The position numbers and the translations under genes are program-made. From assembly GCA_037178625.1 (NCBI GenBank), contig CM074134.1:868001-932000 (forward strand): a DNA stretch of 64,000 nucleotides, given 5' to 3'. The DNA comes from Skeletonema tropicum. Lineage: Eukaryota; Bacillariophyta; Thalassiosirophyceae; Thalassiosirales; Thalassiosiraceae. The notes beneath the pieces were generated by a model that did not search any database, had not been told where the DNA came from, and saw only the letters and a list, made by a program, of their open reading frames with translations. Shown piece after piece: positions 50,101 through 60,857 of the stretch (within the stretch, counting starts at the first letter, position 1; every line of letters starts with the position of its first letter).

Positions 50101-50374
50101 GGGCGCCAGAATTATGGCGGGAATAGAGGGGCGACTGCTGTAGCTTGGGTCTTGTAGGTGGACTTGATGGAGCCTGCATGTCCGTCAGCTTGTAGCTTGC
50201 AAGGAGCAAGGAGCAAGGAGCAAGCCTCTCTATAAGTATTGATTGAATGTAATCTAATATGTTACCCTTCACCCTCTATGCTGAGTTGGCTACATGATGA
50301 CTTCTACCAAAAAATATGAAGTTCAAACCCTTTGGATCAAACTAATTGTGCATTGGCGTTTGGCGTTTCCAATT

Positions 50375-51256
50375 TCAAGACGAAGAAGAAGATGGAATCC
50401 TAAACACGTTGAGTGTGTAAGCCACGTATGCATAATAACCAACAATAGCTACAATTTCTACCAAAACTGAATCGTCTCCGCCCAGCATTTGCTTTGTTGT
50501 GGCGTATGTTTCGTCTGATACAGTATTTGTCTCGAGCAACTCTGCCGTAAACAGAACTATAGGAATGTCACGCTGCAAATCTCCTTTCCCTTCATTGTCA
50601 ATCTCCTTTTTCAAAAGCGGAATCATGTGTTCCTTTACATTTTCCACACTAAATTCCACATTGTCTATCCCCTCTTTGCTTCCTTTTTGCGACAACAAAG
50701 CTCCTCTTGGAATCTTATTGATTACATCTAACCCAATACCTGCTCTCATTGCTTCTCCTACGTGAATATCAAACTCTGCTTCGCTCTTGAATTTGGCACC
50801 TGTTAATAGAATCACCAGCTCTGATTCTCTCATACTCAGACTTGTTTCATAACGTACTTTTCTACCTAGCTCTTGAGAAGGTCCAGCTATTGACGGAACT
50901 GCCAGCCATGGCCCGAACGGTCCAGAAAGTCCGGTGCGTGGTCGACTTTCAAGGATAGAATTGCGCAGAGCTGTTTGTTGTGGCGTCATATTCTCTGGGG
51001 ATGGACCGTTGTAGCGCGACGTGAAGGAGGTTGAGGTGGGGATGTACTGTTTTTCCTCGGACATTTTGCGCCGAAAGAATTGGTGATAATTTTTGTTGTA
51101 GTTATACCTCAGCAGTTGGAATGCCCTCATAAACAAAGCTTCTTGAGCGCGAGAGATTAGTAAGATATTTGTTATCAAGCAGGATAGCGGGCGGCGGAAG
51201 CCACTGGGCAGACTTGGGCAGAGCTTTAAGCGAAGGGAGCGAGAGCAAATTCCCAT
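50375..51256 (-). CDS. carboxymuconolactone decarboxylase / AhpD-family protein
   Basis: The frame has 293 codons; a second likely start is Met-65 (51064, MSEEKQYIP). The core is CMD/AhpD-like: GPFGPWLAVPSIAGPSQELG, RYETSLSMRESELVILLTGA, SEAEFDIHVGEAMRAGIG, and a second helical repeat near the C-terminus with LVEIVAIVGYYAYVAYTLN. The CxxC of peroxidase-active AhpD is absent, so it is of the gamma-carboxymuconolactone decarboxylase-like subgroup with unknown substrate. If the upstream start is real, the first ~64 residues (Arg/Ser/Leu-rich) would be a mitochondrial or other presequence. Confidence 0.8.
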   Translation of the reverse strand: MGICSRSLRLKLCPSLPSGFRRPLSCLITNILLISRAQEALFMRAFQLLRYNYNKNYHQFFRRKMSEEKQYIPTSTSFTSRYNGPSPENMTPQQTALRNSILESRPRTGLSGPFGPWLAVPSIAGPSQELGRKVRYETSLSMRESELVILLTGAKFKSEAEFDIHVGEAMRAGIGLDVINKIPRGALLSQKGSKEGIDNVEFSVENVKEHMIPLLKKEIDNEGKGDLQRDIPIVLFTAELLETNTVSDETYATTKQMLGGDDSVLVEIVAIVGYYAYVAYTLNVFRIPSSSSS

Positions 51257-51725
51257 GAGATTAGAAGAGGTGGTCTTTGGCGCTCTTTAGTATATGAATT
51301 CCTACGTACCTGAGAGAATTGTCGCAAGAAGACGCTCCTCATTCACCATGTTACGCTACTTAATCTCGACTAAATTAGAAAAATATTGAGACACCTACCT
51401 GACTTCGAAAAGTTCCGTCACCCCACGCAAAAATCACACGCAATGGCACAAACTTCAAAAAAATCCTCAACCAAGACACTATACAGCGGAGAACATCTCC
51501 TACCATTACACTAGTACACGGCAAACCCTCCGCGTTTTTTTACAGTAGCTTCATCATATACCACCCGACCCCTGCGCAGAAAACGCGGAGCATTGGCTAC
51601 GATGCATTCCTCCAATAAAAAGTTTCGTGCGCGAAGTTTCCTGATGAAACATTGCCGTTCATGTCGGAGGGAGAGTCATGCCGGTGCATAACCCATGGAG
51701 ACATAAAGCATGAGCCTTACAGCCC
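51257..51725. other. intergenic, no gene seen
   Basis: Upstream region of the CMD-family gene. Two CGCGGAG/CTCCGCG words (~51528 and ~51582) and an ACGCGTTTT-like stretch form a loose inverted pair. No ORF is seen. Confidence 0.35.
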
Positions 51726-52735
51726 ACCAATCGAGTGTATATATCCATAGGGAGGCGTGGGTGTCTTGGTGTACCGATGTTCGGCCGGTAATGACATCCT
51801 CAACGTCGTAACTCTGTGTCCATCAATGGTTCATTTTTATCTTTGAACCTACTGCAATAAGGAGTGACAAAAACACCAATGAAGGCAACCAACACTCTCC
51901 ACCGACTCTAATATGGTGATAGACAGTTAATTGACTCTTGGAGTGGAATGGAAGCTCATATGACATCACTTTGATGATACAAAAATGTACATGTTTTTCG
52001 TCTCTGTCAAACGCAACAATTAACCGAAAGTTCATGGAGACGGGAGGCATATCGATCAAACAAACAACAGCTTATAATTATTATGATACATAGTATACAT
52101 CCTTGGGAGCGATAACAACAATGAGTTCTGAGGAAATACTTGTTTGTTCAGTAAAACTCATTGCATATTTAGCCTTCATCAAAACCAACATACATAACAC
52201 TGTCTCCCATGTGTTGTAATCACCATAAAGCATCATCCACTTGTCGAAGTATTCGAATATACGCATACGATCAATTGGTATATAAATTACCACTCATTTG
52301 ATGTTATCGGTCCTTCACGATGTTGATTTCAGCATTGCGTTTAAGGAGCAAATAATAGATTCTGTCTAACTTGTGAAATGTGGTTGATTATCGATTAGAT
52401 AATGGGTTTGGACTACCCAAGGATAAATAGACGCCCAATGTATATATAACATCGATGTGGTGAAAGGATATACTCTCTTTTGTAACATATCATTGCCGAA
52501 ACGTCCATAGGAGGGGTGAATGGAGGTGAAAGTGGTAAATTTTATGCCGTCGATGGCGACGTTATTTTATTCATTTACGGTGGATCGACTGAGTTTTCCT
52601 GGCTTATGGGCGCGTATAAGATGATTTATGAGACTGATCAAGCCGAGTTCAATATGCACGCTTAACTGTGGCCAGAGTGGAGGACATCATGGTCATGGTG
52701 ACCGTGTAAAAGGTGGTGGTGGATGATGGATTTTT
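51726..52735 (-). repeat. diverged ~1-kb dispersed repeat, copy R
   Basis: Reverse-complement relative of 39867-40890. The longest surviving frame is 52293-52081 (70 codons, starts MVIYIPIDRMRIF), without a recognised family. It looks like a decayed coding repeat. Confidence 0.45.
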
Positions 52736-52885
52736 TGCGTTTCTCGTTTCATCTCAAAATTACGCGGGAAGGCCAAACATAACATGGTGCATTGTTGCGA
52801 GAGAGGCTAGAGAGCTGCTAGAGAGCAGGAAGAGCTCTTAGTTAGCATGCTTATGATCTATTTTATCAGTTTTTTGTATGCTGTT

Positions 52886-54196
52886 CTACACATCATCATA
52901 TAGCGCTTCTTCCATCATCACCTGAACATCGTACTTTGATTCATCTCTGATCCAAAGTAAGCAAGAGGTCCCACTCGCAGCATCCACAATACGTTCACGT
53001 GTACTAAGCTTTTGAAAGCATGACAAAAGTACAAGATGCTGCTCGGAAATCAGCGATGCAAAAGTTGGTGCTTTAGATTTCGAAGAGTTGCATTTTTGGT
53101 TGTGGGCAAATGATAGAAGCGTCTTGAAGAATGAAATGCACTGCTCGGCTATTCGGTTCAAATACGGCGTCATATCTGCTGCCCATTTAGGCGTGATATC
53201 TTCTTGTTCCATACTAATTGCACATGATAGTACACTGTTGAGAACCAGAGCCATGCAAGAGATTGCAGATTGGGACCAATGAGTCTGCCCATCGTCATCA
53301 GACTCGACAATCATTTGGTAGCGCGTCATTTGAATACCTTCGTTTGATCGTGATAACGCGAGAATGAATTGGTTGCAACTACAGCAAAGCTCGAGATAGT
53401 AAATTGCCTTTTGTATCTGTGCCTTTGAGATACAAGAAGAAAGGAAAGGTACAATACATCCATCCACTTCATCAAGGATAGCTGCCAAGACACGTCGAGC
53501 GAAAGGCAAGCCTTCTGGTCCAGCCGGCTCATAAATGGTTCGGTACACAGAGCTAGACGAAACCACTAGATGAGTCAAGAGCTGGATGATTCCACGCTTG
53601 ACTTTGACCGATAAGTGCTCTTCTTGCTCATCGGTGGCATCACGTGTGTGAGAGCGAATAGTACCATTATTGTTGTTGCGTTTTTGCTTGTTGCTCTTCG
53701 GTGCCTCTCGTGCAATTGGTCGGCAGCAACGTTTGCGCCCGCTTCCTCTTCCATCGGACATTTCCCATGGGGAAAAGAAATCTCCAACTTGTTTTGACGC
53801 GTTTTCCACGTCATCTTCGTTCAGAGACTTTGTCGGAAGTAGAGAATCGAACCAATACTTCCAAAGATATGGCGTCCTCCCGACAGACTCCACACGGTAA
53901 TGAGGAGCATCAGACATTAGCGTCGACACTAAGCGAGTAGCTTGCTCGCGCATCAATTGTTTCATATTTCCTTTTGATTCCAAATCAAACGAATTTGAAC
54001 CGTATGAACTCCCTTTCATCATAGCTACCAGAATTTCAAAGAACGTGTTGCATGGTTGTGACATTGTCATTGGATCCCATTCATTTCCGATCTCATTCAA
54101 GACAGGCCGACAACTCCGTGTCCATAGTGCCTCTTTGCTATCAATTGATTTTGGTTTGATCTGATTGGAAGATAACCCTTCGATGCGAGAGTGCAT

Positions 54197-54234
<38 letters not shown>

Positions 54235-55630
54235 CTGCTGCTGTGCTGTTCTTCTGTTCGTGGGCACTCCCTTGCGGCTGCTGCGATAGATACAACCAAT
54301 GACGCAAATCATCACGTGTTTTGGCACTCAGCAAAAGAATATCGCACATGACACGAAGAACATGCAACACTGAAATCGACGATACTGACCCAGAGACGAT
54401 TGTATGATCGTGTTCCATCAATTGATCTTTGTCGTCATCATTTTGTGTTTTGATATGACCAAATGACGAATTCAATCTCGTCAGTAGAAGAAAGTAAAGT
54501 CCCGACGAAGATACATTTTTGAAACTAGAACTACTTCGGTTGGAAACATTGCAGTCTGTGTCCACAACTTGATGTAGAATCGATCTAACATATGACCTTG
54601 TCTCTTCTCCTTTAGCTAGAGCTTGTTGCATTGAATGATGGTTTGTTCCTGAACTCTCATTCACATTTGCAGTAGCGTGTGGCGTTGCAGAATTTTCAGA
54701 GGCCACATCCAGTAATGAGAGTTCCGCCGGTGTCAGTGAATAGCACCCCATCTCATCCCTCATGATCAAATGCCGTGCCAAGCGTTGCACAACGGTATCG
54801 CGCTTACTTAGACTCTCATACTGAAACATGGATTGCGACACAAAACTATGTGGAAGTACAGTCATCAAGCCAGAACCAGCTAATGATGGCTGTTCCATAA
54901 TTTTTCGCTTCGATCCACTAACAACTGCAGTATTATCACTCTCGAATGGCTGCAATCCCGCTGTGGTGTTCGGTACACATTCATTCCTGTTATCATTGCC
55001 AAACAAGTTGCTAGGTGTTACCCTCCTCGTTTCAATATCCGTAGGAAACCCAAACGTTGATAAATTCACACCATTTTCTAAATTGTTGTCGTGTGATACC
55101 CGATTCGTCGCTCTTGATGTTGTGGTACCATTAGTATTGCCAGAATTATTATTCTGTTCCAATTCCGTCACACGCTTCTTGGTTCTCACCCAGCTACCCT
55201 TATACTTATCCGCTTCCATCTTGACCCGCCGTAACTCCTCTTGGACCAAATGAATCTTTCGCTTGGCCTCCTCTTCGGCGGTTTTGATGCGATGGGATGA
55301 TTCAAGTTGAGTTGAGACGGCGCTGTTTTGGAGATCGTTGATTGTTTCATCTCTGGAGTGGAGTTCGTTTTGAAGGCGGAGGATTTGGTTTCGTAGCGCT
55401 TCCATGTCGTCAGTCGAAGACGAATTTACTGCCGCTGCTACTGCAGTAGGTTGTGGCTGTTGCTGCTGTTGCATCATTGTTCCATCCGGCACGACACTAC
55501 AAAACAAAGGATTATTTTGATTGTCGACAAAATTGTCATTTTCATCTCCAGCTGTAACGCCCATGTGCTGCGTCGGATCCAGATCGACTGCGGCGGACCA
55601 ATCAATATCGGCGAATTCATCATCCGCCAT
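52886..55630 (-). CDS. coiled-coil protein, possible ATRIP homologue
   Basis: 914 residues. The N-terminal acidic motif DEFADIDWSAAVDLD (4-18) resembles the RPA70N-binding checkpoint-recruitment motif of ATRIP. A poly-Gln run (54-58) and a coiled coil (~73-165, heptad-like NQILRLQNELHSRDETINDL) follow. The large C-terminal region is helical and repeat-like without obvious catalytic motif, interrupted by a poly-Ser run (~470-481) that comes from a (GAT)n tract near 54197-54231. This order (acidic motif, coiled coil, helical repeats) is that of ATRIP, which brings the ATR kinase to RPA-coated single-stranded DNA. Sequence similarity outside the N-terminus is not recognisable by eye, so the name is a hypothesis. 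Confidence 0.4.
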
Positions 55631-55963
55631 GATGCTCTCTCTGCCGATATGGATTCAATCTCGTTAGCAGTGTTGTTAGAATATTGCCATTGTCAGCAGG
55701 GTTTCATTTTCATTGTGTTGCCTGAGGTTTTGGTTACAGCTAACACCAACGATGTAACATCCTGTAACTTCGGTCAATCTGTCAATCGGGTACCTAGAGT
55801 ACCTCTAGATGAAATACTTGATACTTATGAATCTCTTCTTATTACCATTATCTACCGTTTCTGATAGCCATCACCACCGACACCATGATGCGCCTTTACA
55901 TGATAGAGCGACCTCCACCTGCCGAAGACATCATCTTACACATCAATTTATCTTGATCACACC
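55631..55963. promoter_or_regulatory. divergent intergenic region
   Basis: 333 bp between the starts of the coiled-coil gene (minus) and the C39-like gene (plus). It carries no supported ORF. Confidence 0.4.
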
Positions 55964-56401
55964 ATGAAAGATCAGTCACAATCACAACAACGGATAAAAC
56001 CTCTCTCGACACCAATAAAAATCTATCAAGATGACTTTAGCCCTGGAAAAGGAAATGCGCTCCAGGCTGCTGTAGCATCGATATTTGGCTTGGATCTATC
56101 CCAAGTTCCAAACTTCATAGAGATACCAGAAGGGTATGAGTCTGCAATTCGCACATTTTGTCATGATCGTGGTAGTGATTGTATCAAAATAAAATTGAGC
56201 GACGGTGGCAGTGATAATATCTTATCCGAATACAATGGGAAACTATGTATTCTGAGAGGCAAATCTCCAAGGGGAGATTTTGGGCATGTAGTTGTTGCCA
56301 AGAGAAAAGAAGGTGCATTTGAGATGATGCATGACCCTCATCCAGAAGAAACATTTCTTGATGAAGCGGAGGGTTTTGGCTGGTGCATGTTTTTCATATA
56401 A
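55964..56401 (+). CDS. C39-like papain-fold protein lacking the catalytic Cys
   Basis: 145 residues. It resembles a family of small, mostly bacterial, C39-like proteins with the order GNC(L/F)QA.VAS.....VP, ...RG..GH.VV, ...DPHP. Here GNALQAAVASIFGLDLSQVP is at 30-49, with Ala-32 where the nucleophilic Cys would stand. RGDFGHVVVA has His-108 and MMHDPHPEET has Asp-124, so the other triad members remain. There is no signal peptide. The family function is not established. A eukaryotic single-exon gene with bacterial relatives could be transferred, but that is speculation. Probably a pseudo-peptidase or a binding protein. Confidence 0.65.
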   Translation: MKDQSQSQQRIKPLSTPIKIYQDDFSPGKGNALQAAVASIFGLDLSQVPNFIEIPEGYESAIRTFCHDRGSDCIKIKLSDGGSDNILSEYNGKLCILRGKSPRGDFGHVVVAKRKEGAFEMMHDPHPEETFLDEAEGFGWCMFFI

Positions 56402-56647
56402 ACTTTACTCTACACCCACCCATCATATCTACCCTCAATCACTCAATCGCACCAGCGTATTATTCTCAATCATCCTTAGCCAGGCCACCAAGGCAGAACT
56501 ATGTAACTGCATAGCATATGCATTGTCGTGTTTGAGTCCGAGTAAATATGAAAGAAGAGGAGGCAGTGACAAGTCAAAAAAGTGAATGCATTTGAATTGC
56601 ATCTTAGTTACAATTTGTTGATTGTATTTTACACTTGCGCTCTGTTT

Positions 56648-57436
56648 TCACCACCACCACCACCAACTTCGCACGACCGTGCGCTTGATTGTTTCGGTCT
56701 TTAAGCATACATTCAACCAATCACGCAGTTTTTCTTCACCATCATTGCCGATTCCATAATCTTGGTCTATTCTCCACAAAAACGGAAATGCGGCACAATC
56801 TGCCAGTGTCATCTTTTCTCCACATAGATACGGCCCAACTACCATGTCATTCAATTCTTTCAACAACGAACGTAGTTTTGGCATAGATCCTCCCAATACA
56901 GCTGATTTTCCTACCGGGGCTAATTGTGAAGATATAATTTCTCTCCATTTTGAAACTTGTGTTAGTTCTTCGTCGCTAAGCTCAGCAGTTCTGGTCAATA
57001 TTCCTTCACTGATATCACCAACAGCATCTAATATTAATTCAGAGTCAGCGAATACATCATTTTCTCCATTCATTGTTACAATAGGCACTGTCCCCCGTGG
57101 ATTCAATTTCCAAAACCAATCGGGTTTGCCTCCAGGTCCATACAATGATACCTCGCGCATATCGTATGGTATCCCTGACGACTCCAACGCGATCCATGCC
57201 TTTTGAGCGTAAGGACACATCTTATTAGTAATAAATTGAGTTCCAGCACTTGATTTGGCCGAGAGTTGAGTTGTGGAGTGCTTCATTTTAGATAATGACG
57301 TCATCGAAGATAACTTTCTAATGCAGAGGGAAGGTTTTGCTGAGCTACGATGTTGCACGAGAAGACCTTGGACGCCGATATTAGGAGAGCTACAGAGCAG
57401 TGATAGGGGCAGAATAATTCGAGATTTCAGTTTCAT
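56648..57436 (-). CDS. glutathione S-transferase, omega/lambda-like
   Basis: 262 residues. A hydrophobic N-terminus (MKLKSRIILPLSLLCSS) and a Ser/Lys-rich extension of ~63 residues suggest targeting to the secretory route or plastid. The thioredoxin-like GST domain follows: FITNKMCPYAQKAWIALE with Cys-74 of the CPYA motif (Cys-type, as in omega and lambda GSTs), NPRGTVPIV (cis-Pro) and FADSELILDAV (Glu/Ser glutathione contact). The helical C-terminal domain includes VGPYLCGEKMTLADCAAFPF. Such GSTs mainly reduce or deglutathionylate substrates. The protein ends in five Trp residues, encoded by a (CCA)n tract; an odd tail, possibly microsatellite-driven. Confidence 0.88.
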   Translation of the reverse strand: MKLKSRIILPLSLLCSSPNIGVQGLLVQHRSSAKPSLCIRKLSSMTSLSKMKHSTTQLSAKSSAGTQFITNKMCPYAQKAWIALESSGIPYDMREVSLYGPGGKPDWFWKLNPRGTVPIVTMNGENDVFADSELILDAVGDISEGILTRTAELSDEELTQVSKWREIISSQLAPVGKSAVLGGSMPKLRSLLKELNDMVVGPYLCGEKMTLADCAAFPFLWRIDQDYGIGNDGEEKLRDWLNVCLKTETIKRTVVRSWWWWW

Positions 57437-57467
57437 GTTGATGCGTGTATCTGAAGTACAGTGTTTA

Positions 57468-58948
57468 GACCCGTTCTGTCAATGATATTTCGCGCGTATT
57501 TCGAGCCGATTTTGAGGCCGATTTTGCTTCCCGCCACATCTGAAATCCGCCACCCCTAAAATACGTCAAAAACCTCTTGAAATCGGCCCTGCTTTTTTTG
57601 AGGTTTTTCACGTATTTCGAGCGTATCTATTTCGAGCCGATTTGAGCCCGCCAACGCAACATCCAACATCTTCCACGCAAGATGAAAACAACACCCCCCT
57701 ATGCCCTCCCATTATGTCACTTATACACCCCTGTCCAACCAGCCACCACAAAATCCGGCCGCTATAAGTTGGCGCATGTTATGAGCTTCCGTTAGAGCCG
57801 CCGGTCGGCGTTGTAGGCAGCGTATTCTATAAGATATAGTTTGTTGTGTCGAGAAATGATGATGTCGATCGCTGCATGTCATTATTTGTGCATTAAATGT
57901 TTGGCGGATAACGCAAGAAATAATGTTATTTCGTGTTATAATACCTAGGGAAGATATCCTCAACGTGGTGACTTTATTGGGTGGCCCTATGGTGTCGTTT
58001 GATGCGATATCAGGACCGAATAAGTCCGCTCGGCCCGTGCCGCCGACGGTGTTATCATTATGTTTAATTGTGTTACGCTGCTCTGATCTAGGTACATCCC
58101 TCCCCAATGATTACACAATAATAATCTTTGGTTTGCCGCCTAGCTTGGCTATCCATAAACTTCGTCTACAGAGTTAGTGTTAAATGTACAACCCACATCA
58201 CCTGTTGGGAGGTTAATGAGGCTATTATAGCAGCTCCCCCATGAGGCAATATAATTGAAAGACACAATGTATTGAGCAGAATTATTTTTATTAAACTATT
58301 GAGAATGAGGGGGAACAACAGATTGGTGCCCTGCATCTACATACTAAGAATATTAGCTCATTATAGTTGAAATGAGTGATGTTATCCTGATCGATTTGTT
58401 CCTTCAGTAGCTTGATAATGCGAGTGATATGGATTGCTCCTCACCAATAACATTCAACACTCCCATAGTTTAGTTATATGAAGGAAATGGAAGGGTTATA
58501 TTCCATGGAATGGGCGATAATATGGAATGATTGACCCTCATTGACCGTCGACGCTCAGTCGAAATACGGAAACGCTCTATTTAATGACCAATACGTCGTC
58601 ACACACTTAATATCGGTACAAAGCGATGCCACCATTCGATTCTACGTTTAAAATGGGTTTAGGAACGATATTTTGGGTTTGAAAGACATGTGGTTGCCGG
58701 TGTTGAAGGTGTTCTACTATGTTGTACTTCATGGTCAATAGGGTAGTAGGGTAGGTAGTAGGAGGCGGGCGTCAGTGGCGGGTGATGGCTGGTGGCGGGT
58801 GGTGCGGCGGCTCATAAAATACGCAAGCACAGGTGGATTTCGTTCTGTCAATGAGAGCAAAATACGCGGATTTCAAATGGCGGGAAGCCGAAATCGGCCT
58901 TGAAATCCGCCTCAAAATACGCGCGAAATCGGATTGACAGAACGGGTC
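57468..58948 (-). mobile_element. PIF/Harbinger-like MITE, copy B (inverted relative to copy A)
   Basis: 1481 bp, same GACCCGTTCTGTCAAT termini as copy A and nearly identical inside, but in the opposite orientation. Target duplication TTA (57465-57467 and 58949-58951). The 128-codon internal frame is kept with one visible change (Gly to Arg). The left end is only ~30 bp upstream of the GST start codon, so it is likely within that gene's promoter. Confidence 0.85.
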
Positions 58949-59039
58949 TTAGCTGAGATAAATATATATAGTAAATAGGCAGGCCAGGAGAGCAAGGTGA
59001 AAGGGAGGCAGATAAGCAAGTGCAATATTTGTTACTTGT

Positions 59040-60430
59040 TACTTGTTACACATCTACGGTGATAGCTCCCGCCAAAAATATGGGATTCGCATGATTCGAT
59101 TCTGGCCCAATAGTCGGTGGCGATACTATAAGATCATTTGACCTGCGCAGACGGATCGCTTTGTTAGAAGCGATGCTACATGCGATGCTACAGCCTCGTA
59201 GCTGATCTGAGAGGCCCGATTGGATATTATTAGAGCAAGACGGCTGCACCACAATATCATAATCAGCCATATCGAATCTGTTGTCGTGAATATGGGCATG
59301 AGCGGCTTCTAGTAACCCATCATAGTCGCACATTAGCACTGCGCAGACGGATTGCGTACGTAGAAGCGATGCTACAGCTTTCTAGCTGATCTGAGAGGTC
59401 CAATTGTGGCTGGCCCGCAGCACTATGTACATTCAACCGCATCGTATCTATCGTCGTGAATATGGGCATGAGCCGCTTCTAGTGGCCCATTACAGTCGGT
59501 GGCGATATCATATAAGCACATTAGCACTGCGCAGACGGATTGCGTACGTAGAAGCGATGCTACAGCTTTCTAGCTGATCTGAGAGGTCCAATTGTGGCTG
59601 GCCCGCAGCACTACATTCAACCGCATCGTATCTGTTGTCGTGAATGTGGTATGGGCATGAGCCGCTTCTAGTGGCCCATTACAGTCGGTGGCGATATCAT
59701 ATAAGCACATTAGCACTGCGCAGACGGATTGCGTACTTAGAAGCGATGCTACTTCAAAGTAGCTGATCTGAGAGGTCTTATTGTAGCTGTCTCACAGTAC
59801 TACATTCAACCGCATCGTATCTATCGTCGTGAATATGGGCATGAGCCGCTTCTAGTGGCCCATTACAGTCGGTGGCGATATCATATAAGCACATTAGCAC
59901 TGCGCAGACGGATTGCGTACGTAGAAGCGATGCTACTTCAAAGTAGCTGATCTGAGAGGTCTTATTGTGGCTGGCCCGCAGCACTACATTCAACCGCATC
60001 GTATCTATCGTCGTGAATATGGGCATGAGCCGCTTCTAGTGGCCCATTACAGTCGGTGGCGATATCATACAAGCACATTAGCACTGCGCAGACGGATTGC
60101 GTACGTAGAAGCGATGCTACAGCTTTCTAGCTGATCTGAGAGGTCCAATTATGGCTGGCCCGCAGCACTACATTCAACCGCATCGTATCTATCGTCGTGA
60201 ATATGGGCATGAGCCGCTTCTAGTGGCCCATTACAGTCGGTGGCGATATCATATAAGCACATTAGCACTGCGCAGACGGATTGGGAACTGACATTCGATG
60301 CTACTTCAAAGTAGCTGATCTGACTGGTCCAATTGTGGCTGGCCGGCTGCACCACAACAAGCCATTTCGCATCTATCGTCGTTTGTATGCGCACGAGCCG
60401 TTTTTAGTGACGATAAACTGTTTTAATTCT
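59040..60430 (+). repeat. tandem array of ~185-bp units
   Basis: Five clear units starting at the word GCACATTAGCACTGCGCAGACGG near 59328, 59516, 59705, 59889 and 60073, with spacings 188, 189, 184 and 184, and a partial one near 60257. A more diverged unit precedes them (59080-59327). Period 184 is not a multiple of three, and frames shift, so it is non-coding. Each unit has GAAGCGATGCTAC, AGCTGATCTGAGAGGTC and GTCGTGAATATGGGCATGAGC blocks. Confidence 0.85.
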
Positions 60431-60722
60431 GCTAATAATGAATCGTTTACAATCTGATAGGTCACAGTCACAGTATAAGAATACTTACTTGCAGTACACA
60501 GACAGAGAGTGAGAGCTTTACTATCTCTAGCATAGACAAGTCAACAGGGCACAATGATGTAATAAAGGTCTGTCATGTGATAGAAAACTGAATCTTTAGC
60601 TGCAGCGTACAATGAGGAGGATAGTGAAGAGGGAGTAGGTTATTATTACCTCAATAAAATGTGTGCTTTTTTGCTACATACTAGCTTGTTGTTAAGTAAG
60701 AAGGTGATAGCTCCCGCCAAAA
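59058..60722. repeat. 20-bp direct repeat flanking the tandem array
   Basis: GGTGATAGCTCCCGCCAAAA occurs at 59058-59077 and 60703-60722, each followed a few bases later by ATGGG, on either side of the array. It may mark the ends of a larger composite element. Confidence 0.6.
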
Positions 60723-60857
60723 TAATGGGCAATAACACCCTCGCCATCATGCTGTTATTCTTGATCCTTGCAAACGACTGGAGCACTATTCCTATGCATT
60801 CCTATTTAGCTTATGCTCCTGTTAGCTCGCCACAAAGGGCTGAATTCTGTTTGATTC
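60431..60857. other. intergenic, no gene seen
   Basis: Between the tandem array and the plastid-targeted gene. A plus-strand frame at 60659-60928 overlaps the neighbouring gene's 3' end and shows no motif. Confidence 0.4.

Larger units (their letters stand above)
49679..50374. other. intergenic with MITE and short repeats
   Basis: No gene is seen. Holds a 210-bp TA-flanked element (49849-50058), a GGCGGCT-type microrepeat (50061-50100) and a GCAAGGA triplicate (~50198-50223). Confidence 0.5.

Noticed and set aside
55451..55864. 137-codon plus-strand frame over the start of the coiled-coil gene
   Set aside because: Mostly antisense to a well-formed N-terminus and without motif.
59778..60394. 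Minus-strand ~80-codon frames in the tandem array
   Set aside because: They recur by repetition and shift frame between units.
59040..60430. CRISPR-like array or coding repeat
   Set aside because: Units are contiguous without unique spacers, and the period is not a multiple of three; it is a satellite.
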